From assembly GCF_028622115.1 (NCBI RefSeq), contig NZ_CP097263.1, forward strand, positions 3,782,001-3,846,000: a DNA stretch of 64,000 nucleotides. Direction: 5' to 3'. The position numbers were made by a program, and so were the translations under genes. The notes below the pieces were generated by a model. That model had not been told where the DNA came from. It made no database searches and was given only the letters and a program-made list of their open reading frames with translations. Shown piece by piece: positions 49,271 through 57,678 of the stretch; positions within the stretch are counted from its first letter, which is position 1; the number at the start of each line of letters is the position of its first letter. This DNA is from Kutzneria chonburiensis. GTDB taxonomy: Bacteria; Actinomycetota; Actinomycetes; Mycobacteriales; Pseudonocardiaceae.

Positions 49271-50266
49271 TTGGCGGTGTTCGGGTGTGCGGGCTGCGGT
49301 GCGGTCCTGACGGCGGCGGTGTCGAAGGTGGCGTTGCCGATTCATCTGGCCTATACCCACTGGGAAACGCTGCACCCGCCACTGCTGGAGACAGGGTCCT
49401 ACGCGGTCGACCCCGAGCCGGGCGGGCCGCCGTGGCGGCAATGCGACGAGGTCGAGGCAGCGGAGCGGGGATGGTTCATCACGTTCGGCGAGCTGCCCGA
49501 CGGACCGTCGGGCATGGTCCTGCTCGCGCCCGGTGACGTGCGCGGCACCAAGCTGATCATCGAGCGGGCCGCGGGCTACTGCCTGGGGATCGACGGGCGG
49601 GACGGCCCGAACGTGGCCTGCCGGGGCTGCGATCGGCCGGTCGGAACGAGGATCGACGACTGCGGATACTGGCAGGTTGTGCGGCTCGGCCCGGACGCAG
49701 TGGTGCGGCTGCCGAGCCCGCCGGAGCGGCCGGTCATGGACTGGCCGGAGCTGCTGGCCACCGGCGCGCTGTGGCACCGGCTGAGCGAATTCCGGGACAT
49801 CCCGGCGGGCGTGGCGCTCGCCCAAGTGGTGGTGGCGGCCGGGGGCGCGCCGGTCGAGGTGGCGCCGGGGCCGGTCGTTGAGCTCCTCGGACGGGCGCTT
49901 GCTGCGCTGCTGCCCGCCGGGGGTGGAGCGAAGCGGCTGGACCTGGCGGGACCGGGGCTCGGCGAGCCGGGCGCCGACCTGGTCCTGGTGCCGATACATC
50001 CGCAGACGGGAGACATGTGGCAGCCGAGCGCCGGGGCGGTGCCGGTGCCGATGGACGCGGCGCTCTGGGCGGAACTCGCCTTCCCGCCACCCCGAACCCG
50101 GCTGCCGATGGTCGGCGGACTGCCGGCCGGCGTGGAGCGGGACGATCCGCTGCCGCGGCGACCGTCGCACCCGTTCCAACCGTCCAGGGAAGCGTTCCGA
50201 TACACGCTCGCACGCATGCCGGCGGTCAGGGAACCGTGGCTGAAAGCGATCTTCGACCGGTGCTGA
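49271..50266 (+). CDS. Hypothetical protein with zinc-ribbon-like cysteine pairs
   Basis: 331 residues from a TTG preceded by GGGAGGGG. The N-terminal CAGC pair and a later CRGC pair suggest a metal-binding ribbon. The middle has GYWQVVRLGPDAVVRLPSPP and the C-terminus is Pro/Arg-rich. It resembles uncharacterised proteins frequent in actinomycetes, usually encoded singly; I do not recognise a function. The longer open frame from 49064 lacks a suitable ribosome-binding site. It overlaps the next gene by 7 bp. Confidence 0.65.
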   Translation: MAVFGCAGCGAVLTAAVSKVALPIHLAYTHWETLHPPLLETGSYAVDPEPGGPPWRQCDEVEAAERGWFITFGELPDGPSGMVLLAPGDVRGTKLIIERAAGYCLGIDGRDGPNVACRGCDRPVGTRIDDCGYWQVVRLGPDAVVRLPSPPERPVMDWPELLATGALWHRLSEFRDIPAGVALAQVVVAAGGAPVEVAPGPVVELLGRALAALLPAGGGAKRLDLAGPGLGEPGADLVLVPIHPQTGDMWQPSAGAVPVPMDAALWAELAFPPPRTRLPMVGGLPAGVERDDPLPRRPSHPFQPSREAFRYTLARMPAVREPWLKAIFDRC

Positions 50267-50745
50267 CGGCGACGGACGTGCACGAGATTCTCGGGCTGCT
50301 GCGGGGATTCGACGTGTGGATCGCGGGCGGATGGGGCATCGACGCGCTGCTCGGCGAGCAGACGCGAGAGCACCGAGACCTGGATCTGCTGCACCGTCGG
50401 GAGCAAGAGACAGCGGTCGTGGCGGCGCTGACCGAGGCCGGGTTCGGAGAGACGGTGGACTGGCGGCCGGTGCGGTTCGTGATGGCGGACGACCACAAAG
50501 AAATCGACCTGCACCCACTGGTCTTCGACAAGGACGGGTCGGCGGTGCAGGAGTCACTGGAGCCCGGCAAACCGTTCCGGTACCCGGCGGAATGCTTCGT
50601 GACGGGCACGATCGGCGGCGCAAGGGTGCCCTGTCTGTCGGCGGAACAGCAGGTGTACTTCCATCAAGGGTACGAACCGACGGAACGGGACCGGCAGGAC
50701 ATGGCGAGGCTGCGCAAGGCGTTCGGGATCGCGACGCACTTCTGA
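50260..50745 (+). CDS. Nucleotidyltransferase of the aminoglycoside/lincosamide type (small)
   Basis: 161 residues. The motif DVWIAGGWGIDALLG-QTREHRDLDLL is the GGWxxD...DxD signature of ANT(2'')/LnuA-like nucleotidyltransferases that adenylylate antibiotics. The GTG start overlaps the preceding stop, so the two genes are coupled. A resistance role is possible, but most chromosomal members of this family have no proven substrate. Confidence 0.78.
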   Translation: MLTATDVHEILGLLRGFDVWIAGGWGIDALLGEQTREHRDLDLLHRREQETAVVAALTEAGFGETVDWRPVRFVMADDHKEIDLHPLVFDKDGSAVQESLEPGKPFRYPAECFVTGTIGGARVPCLSAEQQVYFHQGYEPTERDRQDMARLRKAFGIATHF

Positions 50746-50796
50746 CCCGACGGTCGGCCCTGGTCGGCGGTCGGACGGGGGATCTACGGTCGGCGG

Positions 50797-51714
50797 ATGG
50801 ACCACCAGCTGGCCGCCGCGCTGGAGTCGGGGTCGTTCGCGCACGGACTGCGAACGGCGATCAGGATGCGCGGCCTGACATTGGAGCAGGTGCAGCACGA
50901 ACTGGCCGACCGCGGCGTGGTGGTCAGCTCGGTGACGCTGTCGTACTGGAGCCGAGGCCGCAGCCAGCCGGAGCGGGCGGAGTCGATCAAAGCGGTGAAG
51001 CTGCTCGAAGGCATCCTTGACACACCAACGGGATCGCTGACGGCGCTGCTGGCCCCACCACGGCCGAGGGGTCCACGACGAGCGCACGTGGCGGTGAGCA
51101 TCGACCGCCAACGCCTGTGGGACGAAGCGCACCGCCTCGACCGGGTGATGGCCCAACTGGGATCCCAAGACGAAGAACGACTGTGCCTGCTGTCGGTGCA
51201 CGACCGGTTCCAACTGGACGAGCGCCGCCGGCCGACCCGGCTGACGATCACGGAAGTCCTGCGCGCGCAACGGGATCGGGTCGACCGGGCGCTGGTGATC
51301 TTCCAGGGGCGGGAGCTGGGGCGCACGCCGAAGCTCACGGTGGTGCGTGGCGGCTGGCCGGGTCGGGTGCGTACGGACGAAGGCGCGGGCTTCCTGGTCG
51401 CGGAGGTGATGCTGGACCGCGTGATCGACAGCGGCGAGACAGCCGTGATCGAATGCGCGCTCAACTACGGCAGCCACGCCGAGCCGATGACCGACTACGA
51501 CCGCCGGCTGCCCTACGCGGCCCGAGGTTATCTGCTGGAGATTGAATTCCACCAGACGGCGATGCCGGTACGCTGTCACGCGACGACCAGACCGACCATC
51601 GAACACGTCCGGCGTGACGTCCACGAGCTCTCGCTGGGCGGCGCACCCCACGCCCACCTGGCGTTGTTCGACGTCGCCCCGGGCATCCACGGCCTGCGCT
51701 GGGAATGGGAATAA
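50797..51714 (+). CDS. XRE-like DNA-binding protein with unknown C-terminal domain
   Basis: 305 residues. The N-terminus (LRTAIRMRGLTLEQVQHELADRG...SVTLSYWSRGRSQPER) is a helix-turn-helix of the XRE/lambda type. The remainder forms a beta-rich region (LVAEVMLDRVIDSGETAVIECAL, LEIEFHQTAMPVRC) of a kind seen in actinomycete regulators of unknown ligand. It stands alone between the nucleotidyltransferase and the G1 peptidase. Its target is unknown. Confidence 0.75.
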   Translation: MDHQLAAALESGSFAHGLRTAIRMRGLTLEQVQHELADRGVVVSSVTLSYWSRGRSQPERAESIKAVKLLEGILDTPTGSLTALLAPPRPRGPRRAHVAVSIDRQRLWDEAHRLDRVMAQLGSQDEERLCLLSVHDRFQLDERRRPTRLTITEVLRAQRDRVDRALVIFQGRELGRTPKLTVVRGGWPGRVRTDEGAGFLVAEVMLDRVIDSGETAVIECALNYGSHAEPMTDYDRRLPYAARGYLLEIEFHQTAMPVRCHATTRPTIEHVRRDVHELSLGGAPHAHLALFDVAPGIHGLRWEWE

Positions 51715-51847
51715 CAGTTTCAAACAGAGTTCCGCAGGCCCCGAAACACAGTTTCCCGCAATGCGGGAGGCTCGCTTGTCCCGATTCGATTCACCGCTTT
51801 ACCGTCCGTGTCCCCTGCATTTCTCCTCGGACGGAGAGTTCCCTGCC

Positions 51848-52564
51848 ATGCGCGTAACGCTCACAGCGTTAGTTATCGGCGCGTCCCTGCTCGCGCCGAC
51901 CCAGGCCGCACCCATGGGCGCGGCCGCCGGCCACCTCGACGGCGCCGCTGCCACCCGCACCAACGACCACTGGAGCGGCTACTCGGCCCACTCCGGCGAC
52001 TACACCACGGTCTCGGCCAGCTGGACCGAGCCGACGGTCGACTGCCGCACCGGCGGCGAGGTGGTGTTCTGGGTCGGCCTCGACGGCGACGGCAATGGCA
52101 ACGTGGAGCAGACCGGCACACATGTGCTGTGCCGCAACGGGAAGGCCATCCACACCGGCTGGTGGGAGACCTACCCCTGCTACAACATCATCGACTACGG
52201 CCACGTCGTCCAGCCGGGCGACAAGATCAGCGCGACGGTCACCGACAACGGCAACGGCACCTACCGGCTCTACCTGCGCGACGCCACCCAGGGCTGGACC
52301 GAGCAGCCGAACAAGCGTGCCTGCTCGGGCGCGGGCGACGTGTCGGCGGAGGTGATCACCGAGACGCCGATCTACCCCAACGGCCCCTCGCCGCTGGCCA
52401 ACTTCGGCACGGTGACGTACACCAGCGTCAGCATCAACGGCCGGCCGCTGAGCAACGCCAACCCGCAGGCGATCACCATGGCCCGACACGGCCGCACCAT
52501 CGACACCACCTCGTCGATCACCACCGGCACCCAGTTCAGCAACACCTGGCTGGCGACCAACTGA
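51848..52564 (+). CDS. Secreted G1-family (eqolisin-like) glutamic peptidase
   Basis: 238 residues with a signal peptide (MRVTLTALVIGASLLAPTQA). The mature part has NDHWSGYSAHSGDYTTVSASWTEP, WVGLDGDG, and the late segment EVITETPIYPNG-PLANFGTVTYTSVS, the pattern of bacterial G1 peptidases whose catalytic pair is Gln and Glu. It is expected to be secreted and active at acidic pH. It is a single gene and unrelated to the biosynthetic regions as far as position shows. Confidence 0.82.
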   Translation: MRVTLTALVIGASLLAPTQAAPMGAAAGHLDGAAATRTNDHWSGYSAHSGDYTTVSASWTEPTVDCRTGGEVVFWVGLDGDGNGNVEQTGTHVLCRNGKAIHTGWWETYPCYNIIDYGHVVQPGDKISATVTDNGNGTYRLYLRDATQGWTEQPNKRACSGAGDVSAEVITETPIYPNGPSPLANFGTVTYTSVSINGRPLSNANPQAITMARHGRTIDTTSSITTGTQFSNTWLATN

Positions 52565-52565
52565 T

Positions 52566-52606
52566 GCCAGGAAGGGCCCCTTACTGACGTTGAACGGGCG
52601 GATTCC
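52566..52606. repeat. Palindromic repeat unit, left remnant beside IS30
   Basis: The string CCAGGAAGGG-CCCCTTACTGACGTT followed by GAACGGGCGGATTC resembles, with changes, the intact unit at 53945-53983 (GTCAGGAAGG hairpin, then ACGTTCAACGAGAGGATTC). It stops where the IS30 left end begins, consistent with an insertion into a tandem repeat tract. Confidence 0.6.
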
Positions 52607-53899
52607 AGGGGTCGTTGCAACACTGGTGATCAACTGGTGTTGGCCAGGAGCATAGTCAGACGCTCGGCTGGGGTGTCCCAGCCGAGCGTTTTGCGTGGTC
52701 GGCCGTTGAGTTGGGCGGCGACCGCGGCCAGGTCGGCGGGGGTGTGGACGGACAGGTCGGTGCCTTTGGGGAAGTACTGGCGTAGCAGGCCGTTGGTGTT
52801 CTCGTTGGAGCCGCGTTGCCAGGGAGAGTGCGGGTCGCAGAAGTAGACCTGGATGCCGGTGGCCGCGCTGAACTCGTGGTGGCGGGCCATCTCCACGCCC
52901 TGGTCCCAGGTCAGCGACCGTGTGAGGTGGGCGGGTAGGGCGGTGATGGTGGTGATCAGGCCGTCGCGGACGGTCTCGGCGTCGTGGCGGCCGGGTAGGT
53001 GGACCAGCATCACGTAGCGGGTGCTGCGTTCGACCAGGGTGCCGATCGCGGAGGCGTTGCCCAGGCCCATGATCAGGTCGCCTTCCCAGTTCCCGGGGTA
53101 GGCGCGGTCTTCCACCTCGGCCGGGCGGTCGCTGATCATGACCATCGGTTCGGTGAACCGGGGGCGGCGTTGGTCGGGCCGGCGTCGGGGTGTGCGGGCG
53201 GTGCGTCCGGTGCGCAGGGCGCCGGTCAGCTCGCGGCGCAGCGCGCCGCGTGTTTGGACGTAGAGGGCCTGGTAGATGGTCTCGTGGGTCACGTGCAGCT
53301 CCGGCCGGTCGGGGTGGTCACGGCGTAGCCGACAGGCGATCTGCTCGGGGCTGTGCCGATCGTCGAGCATGCCCTGCACCAGATCGCGCAGTTCGGGGCG
53401 GGCGGCGATCTTGCCGGTTTTCGGGCGTGGTCGGCGGGCCTCGGCCCGGGCCTGGGCGGCGTGGGGCCGGTAGTCGCCGCTGGCGGGGTGGCGGTTGCGG
53501 GCCAGTTCCCGGCTGATCGTGGACGGGGTGCGTCCCAGTGCGGTCGCGATGGCCCGTACGCCGGTCCCGGCCCGGTGCAGGTCGGCGATCGCGATCCGTT
53601 CCTCGACGGACAGGAACCGGGACGAGATCGCCGGCCGCGCGGCCGGCAGACACGCGGGCGGGGCGGACGACTGGCTGGTCGTCCGCCCCGGGCTGGGTGC
53701 TCGTCCGTGCCGCCACCGGTGGCCGGTGCGGCGGTTGATCCCCACGATCCGACATGCTTCGGTCGTGCCCACGCCCTGCTTCACAAGATCAAGATAGTGC
53801 TGGCGTTCAGCGTGGAGTTTCTTACGGCCCTGTGGTGAGCGGTCTTTGCGGATCTCGAACACGGCAACCCCTGAACGGGTCAGGTGTTGCAACCACCAC
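52607..53899 (-). mobile_element. IS30-family insertion sequence
   Basis: About 1.29 kb. The ends share GTTGCAACAC in inverted orientation (52612-52621 and 53884-53893) within imperfect terminal repeats of about 17 bp. A single full-length transposase fills the inside on the minus strand. The target-site duplication is too short to define by eye. It looks intact and may be active. Confidence 0.82.
52630..53862 (-). CDS. IS30-family transposase
   Basis: 410 residues from a GTG start. The N-terminal helix-turn-helix (TTEACRIVGINRRTGHRW) and second one (TGVRAIATALGRTPSTISREL) precede the DDE catalytic core: WEGDLIMG, LTWDQGVEMARH and the Glu in RGSNENTNGLLRQYFP. All three acidic residues are present. 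Length is normal for the family, so it is probably functional. A TTG farther upstream at 53892 is in frame but lies in the terminal repeat. Confidence 0.92.
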   Translation of the reverse strand: MFEIRKDRSPQGRKKLHAERQHYLDLVKQGVGTTEACRIVGINRRTGHRWRHGRAPSPGRTTSQSSAPPACLPAARPAISSRFLSVEERIAIADLHRAGTGVRAIATALGRTPSTISRELARNRHPASGDYRPHAAQARAEARRPRPKTGKIAARPELRDLVQGMLDDRHSPEQIACRLRRDHPDRPELHVTHETIYQALYVQTRGALRRELTGALRTGRTARTPRRRPDQRRPRFTEPMVMISDRPAEVEDRAYPGNWEGDLIMGLGNASAIGTLVERSTRYVMLVHLPGRHDAETVRDGLITTITALPAHLTRSLTWDQGVEMARHHEFSAATGIQVYFCDPHSPWQRGSNENTNGLLRQYFPKGTDLSVHTPADLAAVAAQLNGRPRKTLGWDTPAERLTMLLANTS

Positions 53900-53923
53900 T
53901 AGAACCCAAGACGCCAGTATCGG

Positions 53924-53998
53924 TCCCTTGATCTTGCCGGCGGTGTCAGGAAGGGGTCCTTCCTGACGTTCAACGAGAGGATTCGTCCCTTGATCTTG
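53924..53998. repeat. Palindromic repeat unit with hairpin, right of IS30
   Basis: TCCCTTGATCTTG occurs at 53924-53936 and again at 53986-53998. Between them, GTCAGGAAGG (53945-53954) and its perfect complement (53958-53967) make a 10 bp hairpin with a 3-base loop. It is a REP-like unit and matches the degenerate copy left of the IS element. Confidence 0.7.
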
Positions 53999-54043
53999 GG
54001 CGGGGCGGCGGGTCGCCGTCCCGTCCAAGATAGATTTCCCGGC

Positions 54044-55873
54044 GTGAAGGCACTGGCGCAGGGCGCGGGCATGCTCGTGGTGATCATCGTGGTGGTGGGC
54101 AGCGCGGCCGGTGTCGGCGCGGCGCTGGGCCTGGGCAACGTGACGATCCTCGCGGGACTGACGGCGCTGTTCTGTTTCATCGCGGCCAACGGCGGCCCGC
54201 TGCGAGCGGACCTCAAGCTGCTGGCGGCGTTCGCCCCGGCGGTGATCATCGGCGGCGCGCTGCCGAGGCTGCTGGGCGAGCTGTCGCACATCGCGGCGAT
54301 CGTGGCGCTGGTGATCATCGTGTTCATCGCGGCGCTGCTACCGGTGTTCGGCACGCGCTTCGTGACGGTCGGCCTCGGCCTGGGCATGGCCTCGGTCTTC
54401 GGTTACGGCTATCAGCTCACGGGCAGCGAAAGCCTGTGGCAGATCGTGGCCGCGCCGGCGATCGCGGTCGGTGTGGTGATCATCCTCCGTACGCTGATGG
54501 GTGCCCGCGACCCGGACAAGCCGACCCGCGTGGCGCTGGCGGGTGCCCTGCAAGGCGTCAGCGGCGCGCAGGAACGCGCGGCCCGAGTGTGGCTGGCCGA
54601 CCGTCCCCGCGTATGGCAGTCCCGCGTTCTCGGTGCGGGGGTACGGTTCTCCGCGACCATCACCGTCCTCAAAGGACGCCAGCAGGCGCTGCCACAAGAG
54701 CAGGCCGAGGCGCTGGCCGAGGTGATCGAAGCAGCCCGAGCACAGATGGCGGTCCTGGCCGAGGCGGTCAAGGCGAAGTCCACTCCGGACGATCTGCCGC
54801 CGGTGGAACGCCTGTCTCCCAAGGTGAAGCTTCCCGGCGCAACCGAACACATGATGGAGGGCCTGTGGCGGCTGATCGACACGGTCCACGAGGCTGTGAT
54901 CAACCGCGACCGGTCGACCTCGACCTTTCCCCGCTACTTCATCGAACAGGCCCTACGCCGCGAACTCGCCGGCACGTTCTCCTGGCGCAGCGCCCAGCTG
55001 CGGCACGCAATCCGCTGCGCCCTCGGCATGGCGATCGCGCTGACGATCGCCGCGTTCCGGCCGGGTGACCCGCTGACCGTCTCGTTCCTGATGACCACGT
55101 TCGCGATCATGCAGCCGGAGTGGCGGGACACGCTGGCCAAGGCGTGGCAACGGGTCGGCGGCGCGCTGGCCGGCGCGGCGGTGCTGGCGCTGGTGCTGTG
55201 GCTGCTGCCGCAGTCGGCGCTGATGCCGGTCGCCCTGGTGGCGCTGCTGGTCGGCTTCCCGTTCATGCAGACGCAGCCGATGCTGTTCAACGGCTGCATG
55301 GTGTTCCTCAGCGTCGGCCTGAACGCGTCCAGCCGGCACCTCGACCCGGTGAGCACGCTGATCGAATACGTGCTGCTGATGGCCGGCGCGGCAACGATCG
55401 GCCTGCTCTTCGGCTTCCTCGCGGTGCCGGGCGTGGCGCGCCCGCCGCTGAGCGCCCGGTTTGCCGACGCCACCGCCGAACTCCAGCGCCTGCTGGGCAT
55501 GGTGTCGAGCCTGCTGCGTGGTGACGAGATCCTCGGCCGCACGGTCGGCGTCCGTTTTCGTGACGCCGCAAGGGCACACCAGAACCTGATCGCCCCGGAG
55601 CCCGGCAGCAAGGCCCCTTCGGCCGATCAGCAGGAAGCCCTGGACGAAGCCGGCGAGGGCCTACGCGGGCTCGCCGCCTCGTCACTGGCGCTGTTCCGGT
55701 TGGGCAACACCGCCCCGGCGCTGGCCGACTTCACCGCCGAGGCGGCGCGGGCGCTCACCGACGGCGAGCCGCCGGAGCCGCCGGCCGGCCTTGACGACGA
55801 GCAGCAGCTGATCGCCGACGTCGTCGTGGCCGACCTGCTCCGGATCCAGCACGCCCGCCCGCAGCTGGGCTGA
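54044..55873 (+). CDS. FUSC-family membrane protein (aromatic acid exporter type)
   Basis: 609 residues from a GTG start. An N-terminal block of about six membrane segments (GMLVVIIVVVGSAAGVGAALG to IVALVIIVFIAALLPVFG and beyond) and a second block (MAIALTIAAFRPGDPLTVSFL to MAGAATIGLLFGFLAVP) are separated by a cytosolic stretch. This is the FUSC/YccS two-block layout. Family members export aromatic acids such as fusaric or p-hydroxybenzoic acid. The substrate is unknown. Confidence 0.82.
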   Translation: MKALAQGAGMLVVIIVVVGSAAGVGAALGLGNVTILAGLTALFCFIAANGGPLRADLKLLAAFAPAVIIGGALPRLLGELSHIAAIVALVIIVFIAALLPVFGTRFVTVGLGLGMASVFGYGYQLTGSESLWQIVAAPAIAVGVVIILRTLMGARDPDKPTRVALAGALQGVSGAQERAARVWLADRPRVWQSRVLGAGVRFSATITVLKGRQQALPQEQAEALAEVIEAARAQMAVLAEAVKAKSTPDDLPPVERLSPKVKLPGATEHMMEGLWRLIDTVHEAVINRDRSTSTFPRYFIEQALRRELAGTFSWRSAQLRHAIRCALGMAIALTIAAFRPGDPLTVSFLMTTFAIMQPEWRDTLAKAWQRVGGALAGAAVLALVLWLLPQSALMPVALVALLVGFPFMQTQPMLFNGCMVFLSVGLNASSRHLDPVSTLIEYVLLMAGAATIGLLFGFLAVPGVARPPLSARFADATAELQRLLGMVSSLLRGDEILGRTVGVRFRDAARAHQNLIAPEPGSKAPSADQQEALDEAGEGLRGLAASSLALFRLGNTAPALADFTAEAARALTDGEPPEPPAGLDDEQQLIADVVVADLLRIQHARPQLG

Positions 55874-55879
55874 GAAATG

Positions 55880-55930
55880 TGTCAGGCCACTCCTGACAGG
55901 CCGTGCTAGCGTGTCAGGCACAACCTGACA
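55880..55930. promoter_or_regulatory. Two perfect TGTCAGG-N5-CCTGACA operators
   Basis: The same 19 bp inverted repeat occurs twice, at 55880-55898 and 55912-55930, with different 5-base centres, 32 bp apart (about three helical turns). They sit just before the GGGAGGGG site of the gene at 55947. Cooperative binding of a dimeric regulator is likely, possibly the encoded protein itself. Confidence 0.75.
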
Positions 55931-55946
55931 TGGGAGGGGTCATCGC

Positions 55947-56303
55947 ATGCTGAGCTGTTCCTTCTGCACCAAAACCCAGGACGAGGTCGAGAAGCTGGTC
56001 GCCGGCCCGGGCGTCTACATATGCGACAAGTGCGTCGACCTGTGCGCCAAGATCATCGCCCACGAGAAGTCGCCGGGCCGGGTGCCGGAATGGGCCGAGA
56101 TGTCCGACGAGCAGATGCTCGACAAGCTGCCCCGCATCGCCGGCACCATGGCCCAGGTCGAAGCCGGCCTCGACGACTGGGTCGGCGAGCTGCGGCGACG
56201 CGGCGTGACCTGGGTTCGCATCGGCGAGAAGCTGAGCATGACCAGGCAGTCGGCCTGGGAACGGTTCAAGCCGACCACCGAGTCAGCCGAGGATGGGGCC
56301 TAG
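55947..56303 (+). CDS. Small protein with ClpX-type zinc-binding domain and helix-turn-helix-like tail
   Basis: 118 residues. The N-terminus [29 protein letters not shown] is the C4 zinc finger normally at the start of ClpX, here without the AAA+ domain. The C-terminal [19 protein letters not shown] reads as a short helix-turn-helix. Such proteins occur in actinomycetes and may regulate themselves or adapt substrates for Clp. The duplicated operators directly upstream favour a regulator. Its end overlaps the convergent gene by 21 bp. Confidence 0.82.
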   Translation: MLSCSFCTKTQDEVEKLVAGPGVYICDKCVDLCAKIIAHEKSPGRVPEWAEMSDEQMLDKLPRIAGTMAQVEAGLDDWVGELRRRGVTWVRIGEKLSMTRQSAWERFKPTTESAEDGA

Positions 56304-56693
56304 GATCCCGCCGCCGTCGTCGGTCGTCGTCGTGGTGGGCGGCGTGGTCGTGGTCGGCCGCGGCGGCTTCGACGGCTTGGTGGTCTTCGTCGGCCGACTG
56401 GTCGTCGTCGGCGTGGTCGTGGTGATGGTTGTCGTGGTCGTCGTCGCCGAGGTGGTGGACGACGTCGTCCGCGACGGCCGGCTGGTGGTGTGGGTCACCG
56501 GCACCGGGAACACCGGATCGGTGCTGGTCGTGCTGGTCCGCGCGGGCGCCTGCTGCCCCTGGAAGTCGGCGGTCATCGGCTGCGGCATCTTCACGAACGC
56601 CATGCCCAGCACCACACCGGCGATCGCGGACACCACAAGCGCGGTGCTCGCGCTCATCACGCGGTCGAACGGGGTACTCGCAGCCCGGTCCAC
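56283..56693 (-). CDS. Membrane-anchored Thr/Pro-rich protein
   Basis: 136 residues. One N-terminal membrane segment ([18 protein letters not shown]) is followed by a long extracellular Thr-rich stretch with Thr runs and Pro/Lys spacers, ending [12 protein letters not shown]. It is low complexity with no known domain. The opposite strand is also open, but its translation is Val/Asp runs. It is probably a surface or cell-wall-associated protein, possibly glycosylated. Confidence 0.65.
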   Translation of the reverse strand: MDRAASTPFDRVMSASTALVVSAIAGVVLGMAFVKMPQPMTADFQGQQAPARTSTTSTDPVFPVPVTHTTSRPSRTTSSTTSATTTTTTITTTTPTTTSRPTKTTKPSKPPRPTTTTPPTTTTTDDGGGILGPILG

Positions 56694-56795
56694 TCTCGGC
56701 GCCCTCTCGGTAAGTCGTCGTCAGCACTGGGTACGCACCCGACCACGCAGTGGTTCAGCCCGATCGGGAACCGGTTCCAGGGATACCCTGGTCGA

Positions 56796-57557
56796 ATGGG
56801 GCGGCTGATGGTTGACGGCGGGGAAATCCATTACGAGATCGCGGGTGCGGGCCGACCGGTGGTGCTGCTGCACACCGGCATCCAGGACGCCCGGATGTGG
56901 AACCGCGAGTTCGAGTTGCTAACGGATACCCACACGGTCATCCGTTACGACGCTCGCAACCACGGTCGGTCCAGCACGGCCACCAAGCCGTACGCCCATC
57001 ACGACGACCTGCGGCTGCTGCTGGACGGCCTGGGCATCGAGCGGGCCAGCCTGGTCGGCATGTCGCTTGGCGCGCGGACGTCCATCGACTTCACGCTGAC
57101 CTGGCCGGACCGCGTGGAGCAGCTGCTGCTGGTCTCCCCCGGGGCCAGCGGCATGACACACCGTGACCCGTTCGTCCTCGACCAATTCGAACGGCTCAAG
57201 ACCGCGACGGACCTCGAGGGCGTGGTCACGCCGATCATGCGGATGTGGGTGGACGGCCCACACCGCACCCCGGAGCAGGTGGACCCGGCGGTCCGGGTGC
57301 CCTGCCTCGAGATGATGACCAACACCGTCTCCCGGCACGCCCCGTCCTTCGCGATCCCGCCGATCGAGGTCGGCGCGATCGACCGGCTGGCCGAGCTGGC
57401 CGCGCCGACCACCGTGGTGCTGGGCGACCTCGACTCCACCGACATCGTTGACGTGGCGGAACGCATCGGCGAGCCGGTCGTCGTCGAGGGCGCCGGACAC
57501 GTCGTCAACCTGGAACAGCCCGAGCGGTTCGCGGAAATCCTGCTCAAATCCGTCTGA
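56796..57557 (+). CDS. Alpha/beta hydrolase
   Basis: 253 residues from ATG 56796 (ATG 56808 also possible). RPVVLLHTGIQDARMW, the nucleophile elbow GMSLGAR, an Asp in VVLGDLDSTD and His in EGAGHVVNLEQPERF complete the hydrolase triad. It resembles the 3-oxoadipate enol-lactonase/haloperoxidase-like group. The substrate is unknown and no operon partner is evident. Confidence 0.8.
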   Translation: MGRLMVDGGEIHYEIAGAGRPVVLLHTGIQDARMWNREFELLTDTHTVIRYDARNHGRSSTATKPYAHHDDLRLLLDGLGIERASLVGMSLGARTSIDFTLTWPDRVEQLLLVSPGASGMTHRDPFVLDQFERLKTATDLEGVVTPIMRMWVDGPHRTPEQVDPAVRVPCLEMMTNTVSRHAPSFAIPPIEVGAIDRLAELAAPTTVVLGDLDSTDIVDVAERIGEPVVVEGAGHVVNLEQPERFAEILLKSV

Positions 57558-57678
57558 AGTAGACGGTAACCATTACCCTTCACCGGTTTGTCGCAGCGTG
57601 ACCAGCCGACAAACCTGGCCAGCACGGCGCGGGAACGAGTAGAACATGGGGATCTATTCCGTAACGGAAGGGATCGCC

